Below are positions 25,567 through 33,211 of a DNA stretch of 64,000 bases, in pieces. The translations under genes were made by a program, and so were the position numbers. The stretch comes from Rhizobium sp. AAP43. GTDB lineage: Bacteria; Pseudomonadota; Alphaproteobacteria; Rhizobiales; Rhizobiaceae. Below the pieces are notes generated by a model. That model searched no databases. It was not told the DNA's origin and was given only the letters and a program-made list of their open reading frames with translations. Numbering within the stretch: the first letter of the stretch is position 1; every line of letters starts with the position of its first letter. The stretch is from positions 104,407 to 168,406 of the forward strand of contig NZ_LJHS01000055.1 of the NCBI RefSeq assembly GCF_001296045.1. The letters run 5' to 3'.

Positions 25567-26774
25567 CGACCTTGTTGCCGCTGAACATGGCACAGGAGAA
25601 CTGCATTGTCGCTTAGAAAGCATACAAGGGCGGCAATCCAGAAAAGGCCAGACGTTGCGATAAGCGCCCCATAGTATCCCGGAACGATGTCGGCTGCGGT
25701 GCGGCCGCTTGCTGCGAGCAGCAAGAATGGGACGGACAGCCGTTGACACCAAGAGAAGTTTTCATCTCGACCCGTATGAAGCCGGATCGAACGATTCATG
25801 ATCGCAATCATCATTCCGGTGACGGCTCCGATAGCAAGAACATGCATTGCAGCGAGCGGGCCGAGTATATCGAGCGCGGTTGCTGCAATTCCCAGCAGGC
25901 CAAGAGGGATGAAGCCGTAGCAGACCTGCATCGCTGCGATCATGGACGATCGTAGGATGATTGGCCTGAACCATCTTCTTGCGCGGACGAAGTGCGAGCC
26001 GGCTGCCACAAGTGCCAAGATTGCCGTGAGTGGGCCGGACAGTTCAAAGGTCCAGGCCGTCGCAGCAATGAGAGTGGCAATAAGCACGAACCGATCGATC
26101 ACGCGATTTCCGGGGGCGAGGCGTGGCCTGCCTGCCTGGGCAAGCCAGTTGTTTGTAAAGCTCGGGATGAGCTTGCTCGCGGTCGCCGTGATCAACAGGA
26201 TATAGACAGAAAGGCCTGCCCGCGCCCAGGCCCCCACATCCCCTCCTGTCATGGCAACGATGTGGTACCCGGCATTGATCAGGGCGAGAGACGTGAGGCA
26301 AAGGATTGGCTTCGCATCCGCGACCCTCCTCGCAACCCATACTTCCCTCACGCAGAAATACGCGAAGAGTGGAAGGAAGATCCAATCGATCAGGAGCGTG
26401 ATCAGGGCCGTTGTGTCTGCGACCATCAGCATGGAGATGCGGCCGGCAATCCAGGTGAGGACGAGGCAACCAAGCGGCTTGCCTGACAGTGGAAAGCGTC
26501 CGGTCCAGTTTGGAACTGTTGTCATCAAGTATCCGACGAGAACTGCCGGCATGAAGCCGAACAAAAGTTCATGCGCGTGCCAGATGGATGGACCATAGAC
26601 TTCCGCCACCTGGAGCCAGCCGTTCATCGCGCAAATCCAGATTGTGATTGTCGCGATGGCCCACAGAGACGCCCCGAGATAGAAGGGCCGAAACCCATAG
26701 GACAGCAGGATGAGACCGTCGCGTGCCAGGCCTCGCGGGATCCCGCGACTGGTCGATTGTTCCTTTTGGTCCAT
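25530..26774 (-). CDS. nnrS: NnrS family protein, copy 3
   Basis: About 414 residues with some 12 membrane helices. Family motifs are LLSYGFRPFYLGASLWAI, WHAHELLFGFMPAVLVGYLMTTVPNWTGRFP (partly quoted: HAHELLFGFMPAV) and NRSIRLHTGR. Third NnrS-type gene in 16 kb and probably the orthologue of the copy usually next to nirK. Likely function: protecting the cell from NO-related metal damage. Starts may be at 26774 or 26789. A perfect FNR box lies 60-73 bases upstream. Confidence 0.9.
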   Translation of the reverse strand: MDQKEQSTSRGIPRGLARDGLILLSYGFRPFYLGASLWAIATITIWICAMNGWLQVAEVYGPSIWHAHELLFGFMPAVLVGYLMTTVPNWTGRFPLSGKPLGCLVLTWIAGRISMLMVADTTALITLLIDWIFLPLFAYFCVREVWVARRVADAKPILCLTSLALINAGYHIVAMTGGDVGAWARAGLSVYILLITATASKLIPSFTNNWLAQAGRPRLAPGNRVIDRFVLIATLIAATAWTFELSGPLTAILALVAAGSHFVRARRWFRPIILRSSMIAAMQVCYGFIPLGLLGIAATALDILGPLAAMHVLAIGAVTGMMIAIMNRSIRLHTGRDENFSWCQRLSVPFLLLAASGRTAADIVPGYYGALIATSGLFWIAALVCFLSDNAVLLCHVQRQQGRQPSPPTRINMR

Positions 26775-26833
26775 GGAAGCGGTTCTCAAAAATTTTCGAT
26801 TGATCCTGCCTGAGAGATCTTCAGGTATAGTAA

Positions 26834-26847
26834 TTGATCTCGATCAA
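26834..26847. promoter_or_regulatory. Perfect FNR/FixK box between nnrS copy 3 and nirK
   Basis: TTGAT-CTCG-ATCAA is a perfect dyad equal to the FNR consensus. Distance favours the nnrS promoter (centre about 66 bases upstream of its start), though it may also act on nirK. Confidence 0.7.
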
Positions 26848-26911
26848 ACGGCTCCGGTAAATCTATTATTTGGTCGGCGGCTGAATGACGCACTGCTTAC
26901 TCAGCAGCTCA

Positions 26912-26925
26912 TTGTTCCAAGTCAA
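26912..26925 (+). promoter_or_regulatory. FNR/NnrR-type operator upstream of nirK
   Basis: TTGTT-CCAA-GTCAA, centre about 85 bases upstream of the nirK ATG. Confidence 0.6.
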
Positions 26926-27003
26926 ATAGAACGGCGCATCATGAAGTAAAACAGTGTCAACAGTTAGAGCGAGACGCTCGCTGCCGGACAAGGAGAAAAG
27001 ATC

Positions 27004-28143
27004 ATGACCCAGTGCCTGAATTTGACCAGAAGAACAATGCTTGCGGGGGCTGTCTTTGCAAGCGCGCTTGTGCCCGTTTTGACCGGGACAGTGGCACGCG
27101 CCGAAGGGGGCGACATCAAGACCAATGCCGCAGCCGTTGCCGCAGACATCGCCAAGCTGGAGCGAGTGAAGGTCGATCTTGTCGCACCTCCCTTTGTCCA
27201 TGCGCACACGCAAAAGGCAGAAGGCGCTCCGAAAGTCGTCGAGTTCACGCTGACGATCGAGGAGAAGAAGATCATCGTCGATGATGCTGGCACGGAGGTC
27301 CATGCCATGACTTTCAACGGCTCGGTGCCTGGCCCGATGATGGTCGTCCACCAGAATGACTACGTCGAGCTGACGCTGATCAACCCCGACACCAACAGCC
27401 TGCAGCACAACATCGATTTCCATTCGGCAACCGGTGCGCTGGGCGGTGCTGCGCTGACTTTGGTCAATCCTGGCGAGAAGGCTGTTCTGCGCTTCAAGGC
27501 CACCAAGGCAGGCGTCTTCGTCTACCATTGTGCACCTCCCGGCATGGTGCCGTGGCACGTCACCTCGGGCATGAACGGCGCGATCATGGTCCTGCCGCGT
27601 GAAGGTCTGAAAGACCACAAGGGCAATGACCTGCCTTATGACAAGGTATATTATGTCGGCGAGCAGGACTTTTATGTCCCCAAGGATGCCGACGGCAACT
27701 ACAAGAAGTACGAAAGTGCCGGTGACGCCTATTCGGACGTGCTTGAAGTGATGAACACTCTGACCCCGAGTCACATCGTTTTCAATGGCGCGGTCGGAGC
27801 TCTGACAGGCGATAATGCGATGACGGCACAAGTCGGCGACCGGGTATTGATCCTGCATTCGCAGGCCAATCGTGACACCCGTCCGCATTTGATCGGCGGC
27901 CATGGCGACTATGTCTGGGCAACCGGCAAGTTCGCCAACCCGCCGGAACTCGACCAGGAAACCTGGTTCATTCCTGGTGGTGCCGCTGGCGCTGCCTACT
28001 ACACCTTCCAGCAGCCGGGCATCTACGCCTATGTGAACCACAACCTGATCGAGGCTTTCGAGAAGGGGGCGGCCGCCCACTTCAAGGTCACCGGCGACTG
28101 GAACGACGATCTGATGACCGCCGTGGTGAAGCCGGAAAGCTGA
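27004..28143 (+). CDS. nirK: NirK, copper-containing nitrite reductase
   Basis: A 379-residue periplasmic enzyme reducing nitrite to NO. Signal: LTRRTMLAGAVFASALVPVL, twin-arginine type. Type 1 copper ligands H135, C176, H185 and M190 and type 2 copper ligands H140, H175 and a third histidine in RPHLIGGHGDYVW are all present (HNIDFH, YHCAPPGMVPWH, SGMNGAIMV). Length and Cys-linked T1/T2 arrangement are those of the class with pseudoazurin as donor, which fits the azurin-like gene 2 kb downstream. AAGGAG precedes the ATG. Confidence 0.97.
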   Translation: MTQCLNLTRRTMLAGAVFASALVPVLTGTVARAEGGDIKTNAAAVAADIAKLERVKVDLVAPPFVHAHTQKAEGAPKVVEFTLTIEEKKIIVDDAGTEVHAMTFNGSVPGPMMVVHQNDYVELTLINPDTNSLQHNIDFHSATGALGGAALTLVNPGEKAVLRFKATKAGVFVYHCAPPGMVPWHVTSGMNGAIMVLPREGLKDHKGNDLPYDKVYYVGEQDFYVPKDADGNYKKYESAGDAYSDVLEVMNTLTPSHIVFNGAVGALTGDNAMTAQVGDRVLILHSQANRDTRPHLIGGHGDYVWATGKFANPPELDQETWFIPGGAAGAAYYTFQQPGIYAYVNHNLIEAFEKGAAAHFKVTGDWNDDLMTAVVKPES

Positions 28144-28155
28144 CCGTCGTGAACG

Positions 28156-28182
28156 CACGGGGTGCTTGTTGAGCACCCCGTG
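28156..28182 (+). terminator. Hairpin between nirK and nirV
   Basis: Perfect 10-base arms CACGGGGTGC and GCACCCCGTG with a 7-base loop, 12 bases after the nirK stop. No T-run follows, so partial termination or protection of the nirK 3' end is more likely than full termination. Confidence 0.6.
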
Positions 28183-28212
28183 AACTTCCTCTCTAACTCG
28201 TTGGAAATCGCC

Positions 28213-29109
28213 ATGCCCGGCGCCGTTCTCACCCCCAGGCAGTCCAATTCTATAGGCTCAGTGCTGCTGCCAGTTCTGCTCATCAGTGCTCTGTCCACCG
28301 CAGTCGTGTTCCAGTCCGGCATCGTCCGGCTGAATGGCGGCGCCGAACTGTCGCCGCCTCCCACCATCTCGGTGGCACCAGGCAGTTTCGCCTATCGTCA
28401 GCCCGGCGAATTCTACCGCGCTGGATACGCCGTCGATGGGCCGAAGGCCGACGTTTCGATGACGTCGCCCGTCACCATTATGAAATATCAGGTCAGCACC
28501 CAGGACTACGATGCCTGCGTTGCCGACAGTGCGTGCCCGGCCCGGGAGTCGACCACCCCATCGCGCCCTGACATGCCGGCAACCGGCGTGAGCCATGACG
28601 ACGCGACACTTTATGCCCGGTGGTTTTCGGAAAAGAGCGGGGGGATCTGGCGCCTGCCGAGTGACGTTGAGTTGGCTTTTGCCGCTGGTGAAAAGTTTCC
28701 GGATGACGCCCTTGGTATAGATCCGGACAATAGGAACCCGGCCTTGCGCTGGCTTGCCGACTACGAGCGTGAGGCGGCACGCAAGCGATCCAAAGATCCG
28801 CAGCCGCTTCCCTATGGAAGCTTCGGCGAAAGCGAGCATGGCCTTGCCGATTTTGCCGGCAATGTCTGGGAATGGACGACGACCTGCAATCGACGTGTCG
28901 ATCTCGTCAAGGAAGGGCAGCCAGTCACTACCGAAGCCTGCGGCGTCTACATAGCCGCCGGGAAACACAGATCGCCGTTGAGCTCGTTCATACGCGACCC
29001 CAAAAGCGGTGGCTGTTCTGTCGGAGTTCCCCCTGATCATGTCGGCTTCCGACTGGTCGAAGATCGTCGCTGGTACGCTCCTTTACTCTTTTCGATCGGT
29101 GCCTTGTGA
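28213..29109 (+). CDS. nirV: NirV, formylglycine-generating-enzyme-like protein
   Basis: About 298 residues. An N-terminal hydrophobic segment (VLLPVLLISALSTAVVF) would anchor or export it; the rest is an FGE-sulfatase-type domain (GSFAYRQPGEFYR, PATGVSHDDATLYARWFSEKSGG, WRLPSDVELAFAAG, GLADFAGNVWEWT, GFRLV). NirV regularly follows nirK in rhizobia and Rhodobacter but no activity is established. The start is uncertain: ATG 28213 or upstream GTG 28180 or TTG 28162, the last lying in the hairpin. Confidence 0.88.
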   Translation: MPGAVLTPRQSNSIGSVLLPVLLISALSTAVVFQSGIVRLNGGAELSPPPTISVAPGSFAYRQPGEFYRAGYAVDGPKADVSMTSPVTIMKYQVSTQDYDACVADSACPARESTTPSRPDMPATGVSHDDATLYARWFSEKSGGIWRLPSDVELAFAAGEKFPDDALGIDPDNRNPALRWLADYEREAARKRSKDPQPLPYGSFGESEHGLADFAGNVWEWTTTCNRRVDLVKEGQPVTTEACGVYIAAGKHRSPLSSFIRDPKSGGCSVGVPPDHVGFRLVEDRRWYAPLLFSIGAL

Positions 29110-29205
29110 GGTAGGTTGCCCTCGATTTGGACACTCGCCATGGCAGCCACTATTGGGCATTGGGGGCCCTGAGAGTGCGCGTTGTTGGCGGGAGAGGGAT
29201 TTGTT

Positions 29206-29907
29206 TTGAAACTTGATCGAACGATCATCAAGTCTCTGTCATTATTCGACAAGATGACCGATGACGAGTTGGACGCGCTGCTTGTTCCAGCGCAGACGCG
29301 GCGGCTGCCGATCGGGGAATCGGTATTTGAACAGGGGCAGCCCGCCTCATATTTCTTTCTACTCCTGCATGGTCGCCTCAAGGTCACCCAGGTGACGAGC
29401 GCCGGTCAACAGATCATCGTGCGTGTCGTCCATCCCGGCGACCTGTTTGGGTTCGCTAAGGCTCTGCAACGACACGACTATCCAGGCACTGCACTTGCCG
29501 CTGCTGAAAGCATCGTTCTGTCCTGGCCAACAGAGTTGTGGCCGAGATTCGTAGAGCGAAATCCAAGACTTGCCGTCAGTGCAATGGAGACGATCGGACA
29601 GAGGCTAGAGGAAGCGCATGTCCGCATTCGCGAAATGTCCACGCAAGAAGTCGAGAAGAGAGTTGCGCATACCGTGTTGAGGTTGGCGCAAAAGGCTGGC
29701 CGCTCGGAGGCTGCGGGAATACGGATCGATTTCCCGATCTCAAGGCAGGACATTGCCGAGATGACCGGAACGACAATTCATACGGTGTCGCGCATATTTA
29801 GTTCATGGGAGAGCAAGGGCCTGATCGAAGGCGGTCGGCAGAAACTCCTGGTGCGCGATATGGCTGAACTTGCGTCGCTGGCGGATTCTCTTCCGGAGCG
29901 TCGATAA
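29206..29907 (+). CDS. nnrR: NnrR, Crp/Fnr-family NO-responsive activator
   Basis: About 233 residues. The cyclic-nucleotide-binding-like N-terminus (about 10-130) lacks the FNR cysteine cluster; the C-terminal helix-turn-helix reads SRQDIAEMTGTTIHTVSRIFSSWE near 165-190. This matches rhizobial NnrR closely, which activates nirK and nor genes in response to NO. I choose TTG at 29206 because AGAGGGA stands seven bases upstream and the protein then starts LKLDRTIIKSLSLF as in the family. The gene sits between nirKV and pseudoazurin. Confidence 0.88.
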   Translation: MKLDRTIIKSLSLFDKMTDDELDALLVPAQTRRLPIGESVFEQGQPASYFFLLLHGRLKVTQVTSAGQQIIVRVVHPGDLFGFAKALQRHDYPGTALAAAESIVLSWPTELWPRFVERNPRLAVSAMETIGQRLEEAHVRIREMSTQEVEKRVAHTVLRLAQKAGRSEAAGIRIDFPISRQDIAEMTGTTIHTVSRIFSSWESKGLIEGGRQKLLVRDMAELASLADSLPERR

Positions 29908-29928
29908 TCAGATGAAGCGTTGCCGTAC

Positions 29929-29942
29929 TTGATATTGCGCAA
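29929..29942 (+). promoter_or_regulatory. FNR/NnrR-type operator upstream of pseudoazurin
   Basis: TTGAT-ATTG-CGCAA: FNR-like left half and NnrR-like right half, centre about 76 bases before the pseudoazurin ATG. Confidence 0.55.
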
Positions 29943-30011
29943 AGAAGGCTTGTTCATCCTGGCCTATCACTTCTCCAAGGGAACGAGGTGTTCCTGTCCA
30001 AGGAGATGAAA

Positions 30012-30452
30012 ATGAAACTGCGTAGTGTAACAATGGCAGCCTTTCTTTTGCTTTCGGCCCCGGCGCTCTCGATCGCTGCCGATTTCGAAGTCAAGATGCT
30101 GAACAAAGGTGCAGAGGGTGCCATGGTGTTCGAGCCTGCTGGCTTGAAGATTGCTCCCGGTGATACCGTTACCTTCATCCCGACCGACAAGGGCCACAAC
30201 GCTGAAATCATCAAGGGCATGATCCCTGACGGTGCCACCGAGTTCAAGGGCAAGATGAACGAGACGATTAAGGTGACTTTTGACGTGCCGGGGCTGTACG
30301 GTGTAAAATGCGCACCTCATGTCGGCATGGGTATGGTCGCCGCCATTGTCGTTGGTGATGGCCCGGCAGCCAATCTCGACGCCTTCAACGCTGCCAAGCT
30401 GCCGAAAAAGGCCCGTGAGCGGATTGACGCCGCCGTCGCTGCAGCTCAGTAA
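30012..30452 (+). CDS. Pseudoazurin
   Basis: A 146-residue blue copper protein with an N-terminal signal (MAAFLLLSAPALSIAA). Type 1 copper ligands are a histidine in DKGHNAEII and the C-terminal set in GVKCAPHVGMGM (Cys, His, Met). Pseudoazurin donates electrons to NirK and also to NorC and NosZ in some denitrifiers. AAGGAG seven bases before ATG 30012 decides this start over the in-frame ATG two codons earlier. Confidence 0.95.
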   Translation: MKLRSVTMAAFLLLSAPALSIAADFEVKMLNKGAEGAMVFEPAGLKIAPGDTVTFIPTDKGHNAEIIKGMIPDGATEFKGKMNETIKVTFDVPGLYGVKCAPHVGMGMVAAIVVGDGPAANLDAFNAAKLPKKARERIDAAVAAAQ

Positions 30453-30481
30453 AGCCTTGTTCTAGCAGATGTTGTTCGACC

Positions 30482-30513
30482 GACGCCGCCTGGATGTGAT
30501 CCCCGGCGGCGTC
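30482..30513 (+). terminator. Hairpin downstream of pseudoazurin
   Basis: Nine-base arms GACGCCGCC and GGCGGCGTC with a 14-base loop, 30 bases after the stop. Few T residues follow. Confidence 0.55.
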
Positions 30514-30592
30514 AACATGTCTGGGCCGTCTTGATAGGCGGTCGAGACAAGTATCAGATCCCGCCTTCAGCCAGAAGTCCGCTATGCGCTCA

Positions 30593-31230
30593 GTCGATTG
30601 CGTCTCGTAGCTCGCCGACCGGAGATGCGGTGGGAAGCTCTTTGCCTTCCAGTTCTTCCGGCACCTTGCAGCCGGGGTCTATGCCTTGCATGTTTGGTAG
30701 TTCGTGGGCGATGCCCTTGTGACAGTCTATACACGTCGCCTTGCCGTTTAGGAGATAACGCGTGTGGATCTCCGCAGCACGTTCCGTCTGTTTCGACAGG
30801 TCCATGGCAACCGAAGAGTGGCAGTTTCGGCACTCAAGACTGTCATTCGCTTTCAGTCTCGCCCATTCGTGTTGCGCCAGGCGCAATCGCTCATCGAGGA
30901 ATTTCTGACGTGTATTGATCGTTCCGAAGATCTTGCCCAGACTTCCTTGGAAGCCTGTATCTTCATGACAATCTTGTCCGTCCATTCATGGGGCATATGG
31001 CAGTCTGGGCAGGATGCCCTGACACCGGAGCGGTTGGAGAAATGTACCGTCCTCGCCATCTCCTCGTACACGTTGGTCTTCATTTCATGACAACTGACGC
31101 AGAACTCTTCTGTGTTGGTTAGCTCGAGAGCCGTGTTGAACGCACCTCAGAACATTACGCCACCGACAAAGCCGCCCAGCGTCAGGAAAGCGAGGCTCAG
31201 CGTTGCCGCTGGTGTCGTATTTTTCGGTCT
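30593..31230 (-). pseudogene. napC: Broken napC/nirT-type tetraheme cytochrome c gene
   Basis: The minus strand still encodes most of a NapC protein in pieces: TLSLAFLTLGGFVGGVMF, then TNTEEFCVSCHEMKTNVYEE, SCPDCHMPHEWTDKI, then LECRNCHSSVAMDLS and CIDCHKGIAHELP, giving all four CxxCH motifs. It is broken twice: an in-frame TGA at 31147-31149 replaces the tryptophan of the usual FWGGFNTA, and one base is missing in a G-run at 30936-30938 after KEVW. The reading frame near the start also seems lost. No other nap gene is seen, so this is a relic of periplasmic nitrate reductase. Confidence 0.85.
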
Positions 31231-31436
31231 CCGCCTTGGGTGCGCGAAAGGCTGCCCAGAGATATCGTCTCGGCGAGACGTCTGCCTACATCTTTCATTA
31301 TCGCATTATGCAGTGGTTGCTATCGGAATGGTTGTTCTGGAGCATGATTGCTGTGGCGCTGCTGTTGGCGGACAAGGACCGAGAAGTAATTAAAATCGGG
31401 CTCAAAGCCTATACCCGCCGGAGCCGCCTAACTCGT

Positions 31437-32078
31437 CTAATTGCTGAGCATTCGAAGCTTTTCTGGTTTCACGATCTCGATGCTGCGGGCATTGCGAAGC
31501 TTGACGATTCCCATGTCGCGCAGCTTCGAAATCGTGCGCGAAACCGTTTCGATGGTCAGGCCGAGGTAGTCGCCAATGTCGATCCGGCTCATGGGCAGGT
31601 CGATCACATCCGTGCCACCCTGGCGATCGGCCAGGTCGACCAGGAAAACGGCAATCTTCTCAAGTGAACTCTGACGGCCGACGACCAGCAGGTGCTCTTG
31701 AGCGCGAACCATGGCCTTCAAGGCAACGCCGACCAGACGGTCGTTGAGGTGGCCACTCGCTGCGCGTTCGACGCTGGTCAGGCCCGTGTTCACCATGGCC
31801 TCCGCATAGAAACTGTGGGTCTCGTTGATCTCGAAACCGAAGGTTTCGCCGACGAGATGAAAGGCGACGATCTGCCTGCGGCCATCAGCGAGGAGACGGT
31901 AAATGCGCACCGCGCCGTATTCGATCTGGTAGAGCGATCGCGTGCGCTCGCCCTGCGCGTAAATCACGCAATCCGGCGCATGGAAGGTTACCGGCCTGAT
32001 ATGCGCCTGACACCGTGCACGTGGAGATGTGGAAAGGCGCGAATTGAGTGTGATGGAAGCGGCGGTTTGCATCGGCAT
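31437..32078 (-). CDS. fixK: FixK-type Crp/Fnr regulator
   Basis: About 213 residues. The sensor half has IYAQGERTRSLYQIEYGAVRIYRLLADGRRQIVAFHLVGETFGFE (quoted only in part), very close to rhizobial FixK, and lacks the N-terminal cysteine cluster of FnrN. The helix-turn-helix is MSRIDIGDYLGLTIETVSRTISKL near 165-190. FixK activates microaerobic genes through TTGAT-N4-ATCAA sites such as those listed here. Start chosen at ATG 32078, with AGAGGGA upstream. It follows the fixLJ-pseudoreceiver unit and is probably a FixJ target. Confidence 0.88.
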   Translation of the reverse strand: MPMQTAASITLNSRLSTSPRARCQAHIRPVTFHAPDCVIYAQGERTRSLYQIEYGAVRIYRLLADGRRQIVAFHLVGETFGFEINETHSFYAEAMVNTGLTSVERAASGHLNDRLVGVALKAMVRAQEHLLVVGRQSSLEKIAVFLVDLADRQGGTDVIDLPMSRIDIGDYLGLTIETVSRTISKLRDMGIVKLRNARSIEIVKPEKLRMLSN

Positions 32079-32139
32079 GTTCCCTCTGGTTGAAGGGATC
32101 ATGTTGGATCGGCGGCTTCGCCGCTATTGAGTTCTTCCA

Positions 32140-32158
32140 CTACGGGTTCTTACGTAGG
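32140..32158 (-). promoter_or_regulatory. Possible FixJ-binding region upstream of fixK
   Basis: On the minus strand CTACGTAAGAACCCGTAG contains two TACGTA/CGTAG-type elements resembling the FixJ consensus GTAMGTAG, about 62-80 bases before fixK and overlapping the end of the pseudoreceiver gene. Match is partial. Confidence 0.35.
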
Positions 32159-32538
32159 GTCGATACTGCATTGGCAATGTCAGGCCCGTTGAGGGGTTTT
32201 GACAGCACGCAGATGTCTTGCCTGTTTCCGCTGCCGTAGTCCTTGTCGTCCTCCGCCAGGACGACGAGCTTTATGCCGCGGTCTGCCAGGCTGAGGCCGG
32301 CCGTCAGATCGGCGGGCGGCAGGCAGGTGTCGAGGATGACGCATTCCGCACGACTGATCGCCTCGGTTGCCATGGTCCAGTCGTTGAACTGTTCCACCGG
32401 CTGGCCGTGCGTGTTGAGCGCAAAGCTGATCGACCGCAGCAAAGCCGGGTCTTTGACTACAGCAACAATTGCAGACAGCGTGGACAATGGGATCCCAGAA
32501 GCTCGTTCGTGATCTTTCACCAAGCTTGCAGATCGCAT
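32140..32538 (-). CDS. Degenerate single-domain response-regulator receiver
   Basis: 132 residues with a receiver-like fold between fixJ and fixK. The possible phosphate-accepting aspartate D70 (CVILDTCLP) and the conserved lysine K114 (VLSKPL) are kept, but the acidic pair that binds magnesium near the N-terminus is replaced by AVVKD (28-30), so normal phosphotransfer is doubtful. There is no output domain. It may act by protein contact, perhaps modulating FixL/FixJ as small anti-kinase proteins do, but that is inference. Confidence 0.7.
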   Translation of the reverse strand: MRSASLVKDHERASGIPLSTLSAIVAVVKDPALLRSISFALNTHGQPVEQFNDWTMATEAISRAECVILDTCLPPADLTAGLSLADRGIKLVVLAEDDKDYGSGNRQDICVLSKPLNGPDIANAVSTLRKNP

Positions 32539-32599
32539 CTTGGCCGACGCGCCACCTTGTCATGGATCAAGCATATTGTCGGATTGCTCGGGGATTCGG

Positions 32600-33211
32600 C
32601 TAGATGCTGACGGTCAGTGACATGCGCACCAGTTCGGGCAGGCTGCGCGCCCTCATCTTCGTCATGACATTTGCGCGATGGACTTCGACGGTTCGCGGGC
32701 TGATGTCGAGATTGAACGCGATGGCCTTGTTCGGCTGGCCGGCGACGACGGCCGCCAGAATTTGCCGCTCGCGTTCGCTCAGGCTGCCAATGCGCGAGCG
32801 GATGTCATCGACGCTGAGCGTGCCCGCCGACGAGTCCGCCAGCCTCTCGGCCGCGCGCCGCACCGCCTCGATGATGACGGCCTCTTCAAACGGCTTCTCG
32901 ATAAAGTCCACGGCACCCGCCTTCATCGCTTCCACGGCCATGGGAATGTCGCCATGTCCTGTGACGATGATCGAGGGTATCGGGGGCGAAATGCTCGAGA
33001 TTTTGCGCACCAGATCGAGGCCACTCATGTCCGGCATGCGCATGTCGGTAACCAGGACGGCGTTGCGAAGGCTCGGGGCGATTTCCGAAAAGGCCGTTGC
33101 GGAGACATGAAGCCTAACGCCGAAACCGTTCACCGTGAGCACGAACCCCAGTGATTTTCGAAGTGCCTCTTCGTCGTCAACGATATGGACGGTGAAGTCA
33201 TCAGGCTGCAT
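32600..33211 (-). CDS. fixJ: FixJ, oxygen-responsive response regulator
   Basis: About 203 residues. The receiver has IVDDEEALRKS with the acidic pair D12/D13, phospho-acceptor D56 in VTDMRMP and lysine in EKPFEE; the C-terminal LuxR-type helix-turn-helix is LSERERQILAAVVAGQPNKAIAFNL... through SPRTVEVHRANVM. Under low oxygen FixL phosphorylates FixJ, which activates fixK. I prefer ATG 33211 (MQPDDFTVHIVDDEE), overlapping the fixL end by 11 bases, over the longer frame. Confidence 0.93.
   Translation of the reverse strand: MQPDDFTVHIVDDEEALRKSLGFVLTVNGFGVRLHVSATAFSEIAPSLRNAVLVTDMRMPDMSGLDLVRKISSISPPIPSIIVTGHGDIPMAVEAMKAGAVDFIEKPFEEAVIIEAVRRAAERLADSSAGTLSVDDIRSRIGSLSERERQILAAVVAGQPNKAIAFNLDISPRTVEVHRANVMTKMRARSLPELVRMSLTVSI

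Noticed and set aside
31203..31436. Plus-strand frame with a hydrophobic peptide (WLLSEWLFWSMIAVALLLA)
   Set aside because: It starts inside the napC relic and runs into the 3' end of fixK in antisense. It has no ribosome-binding site and no family I recognise; possibly a relic, but unsupported.
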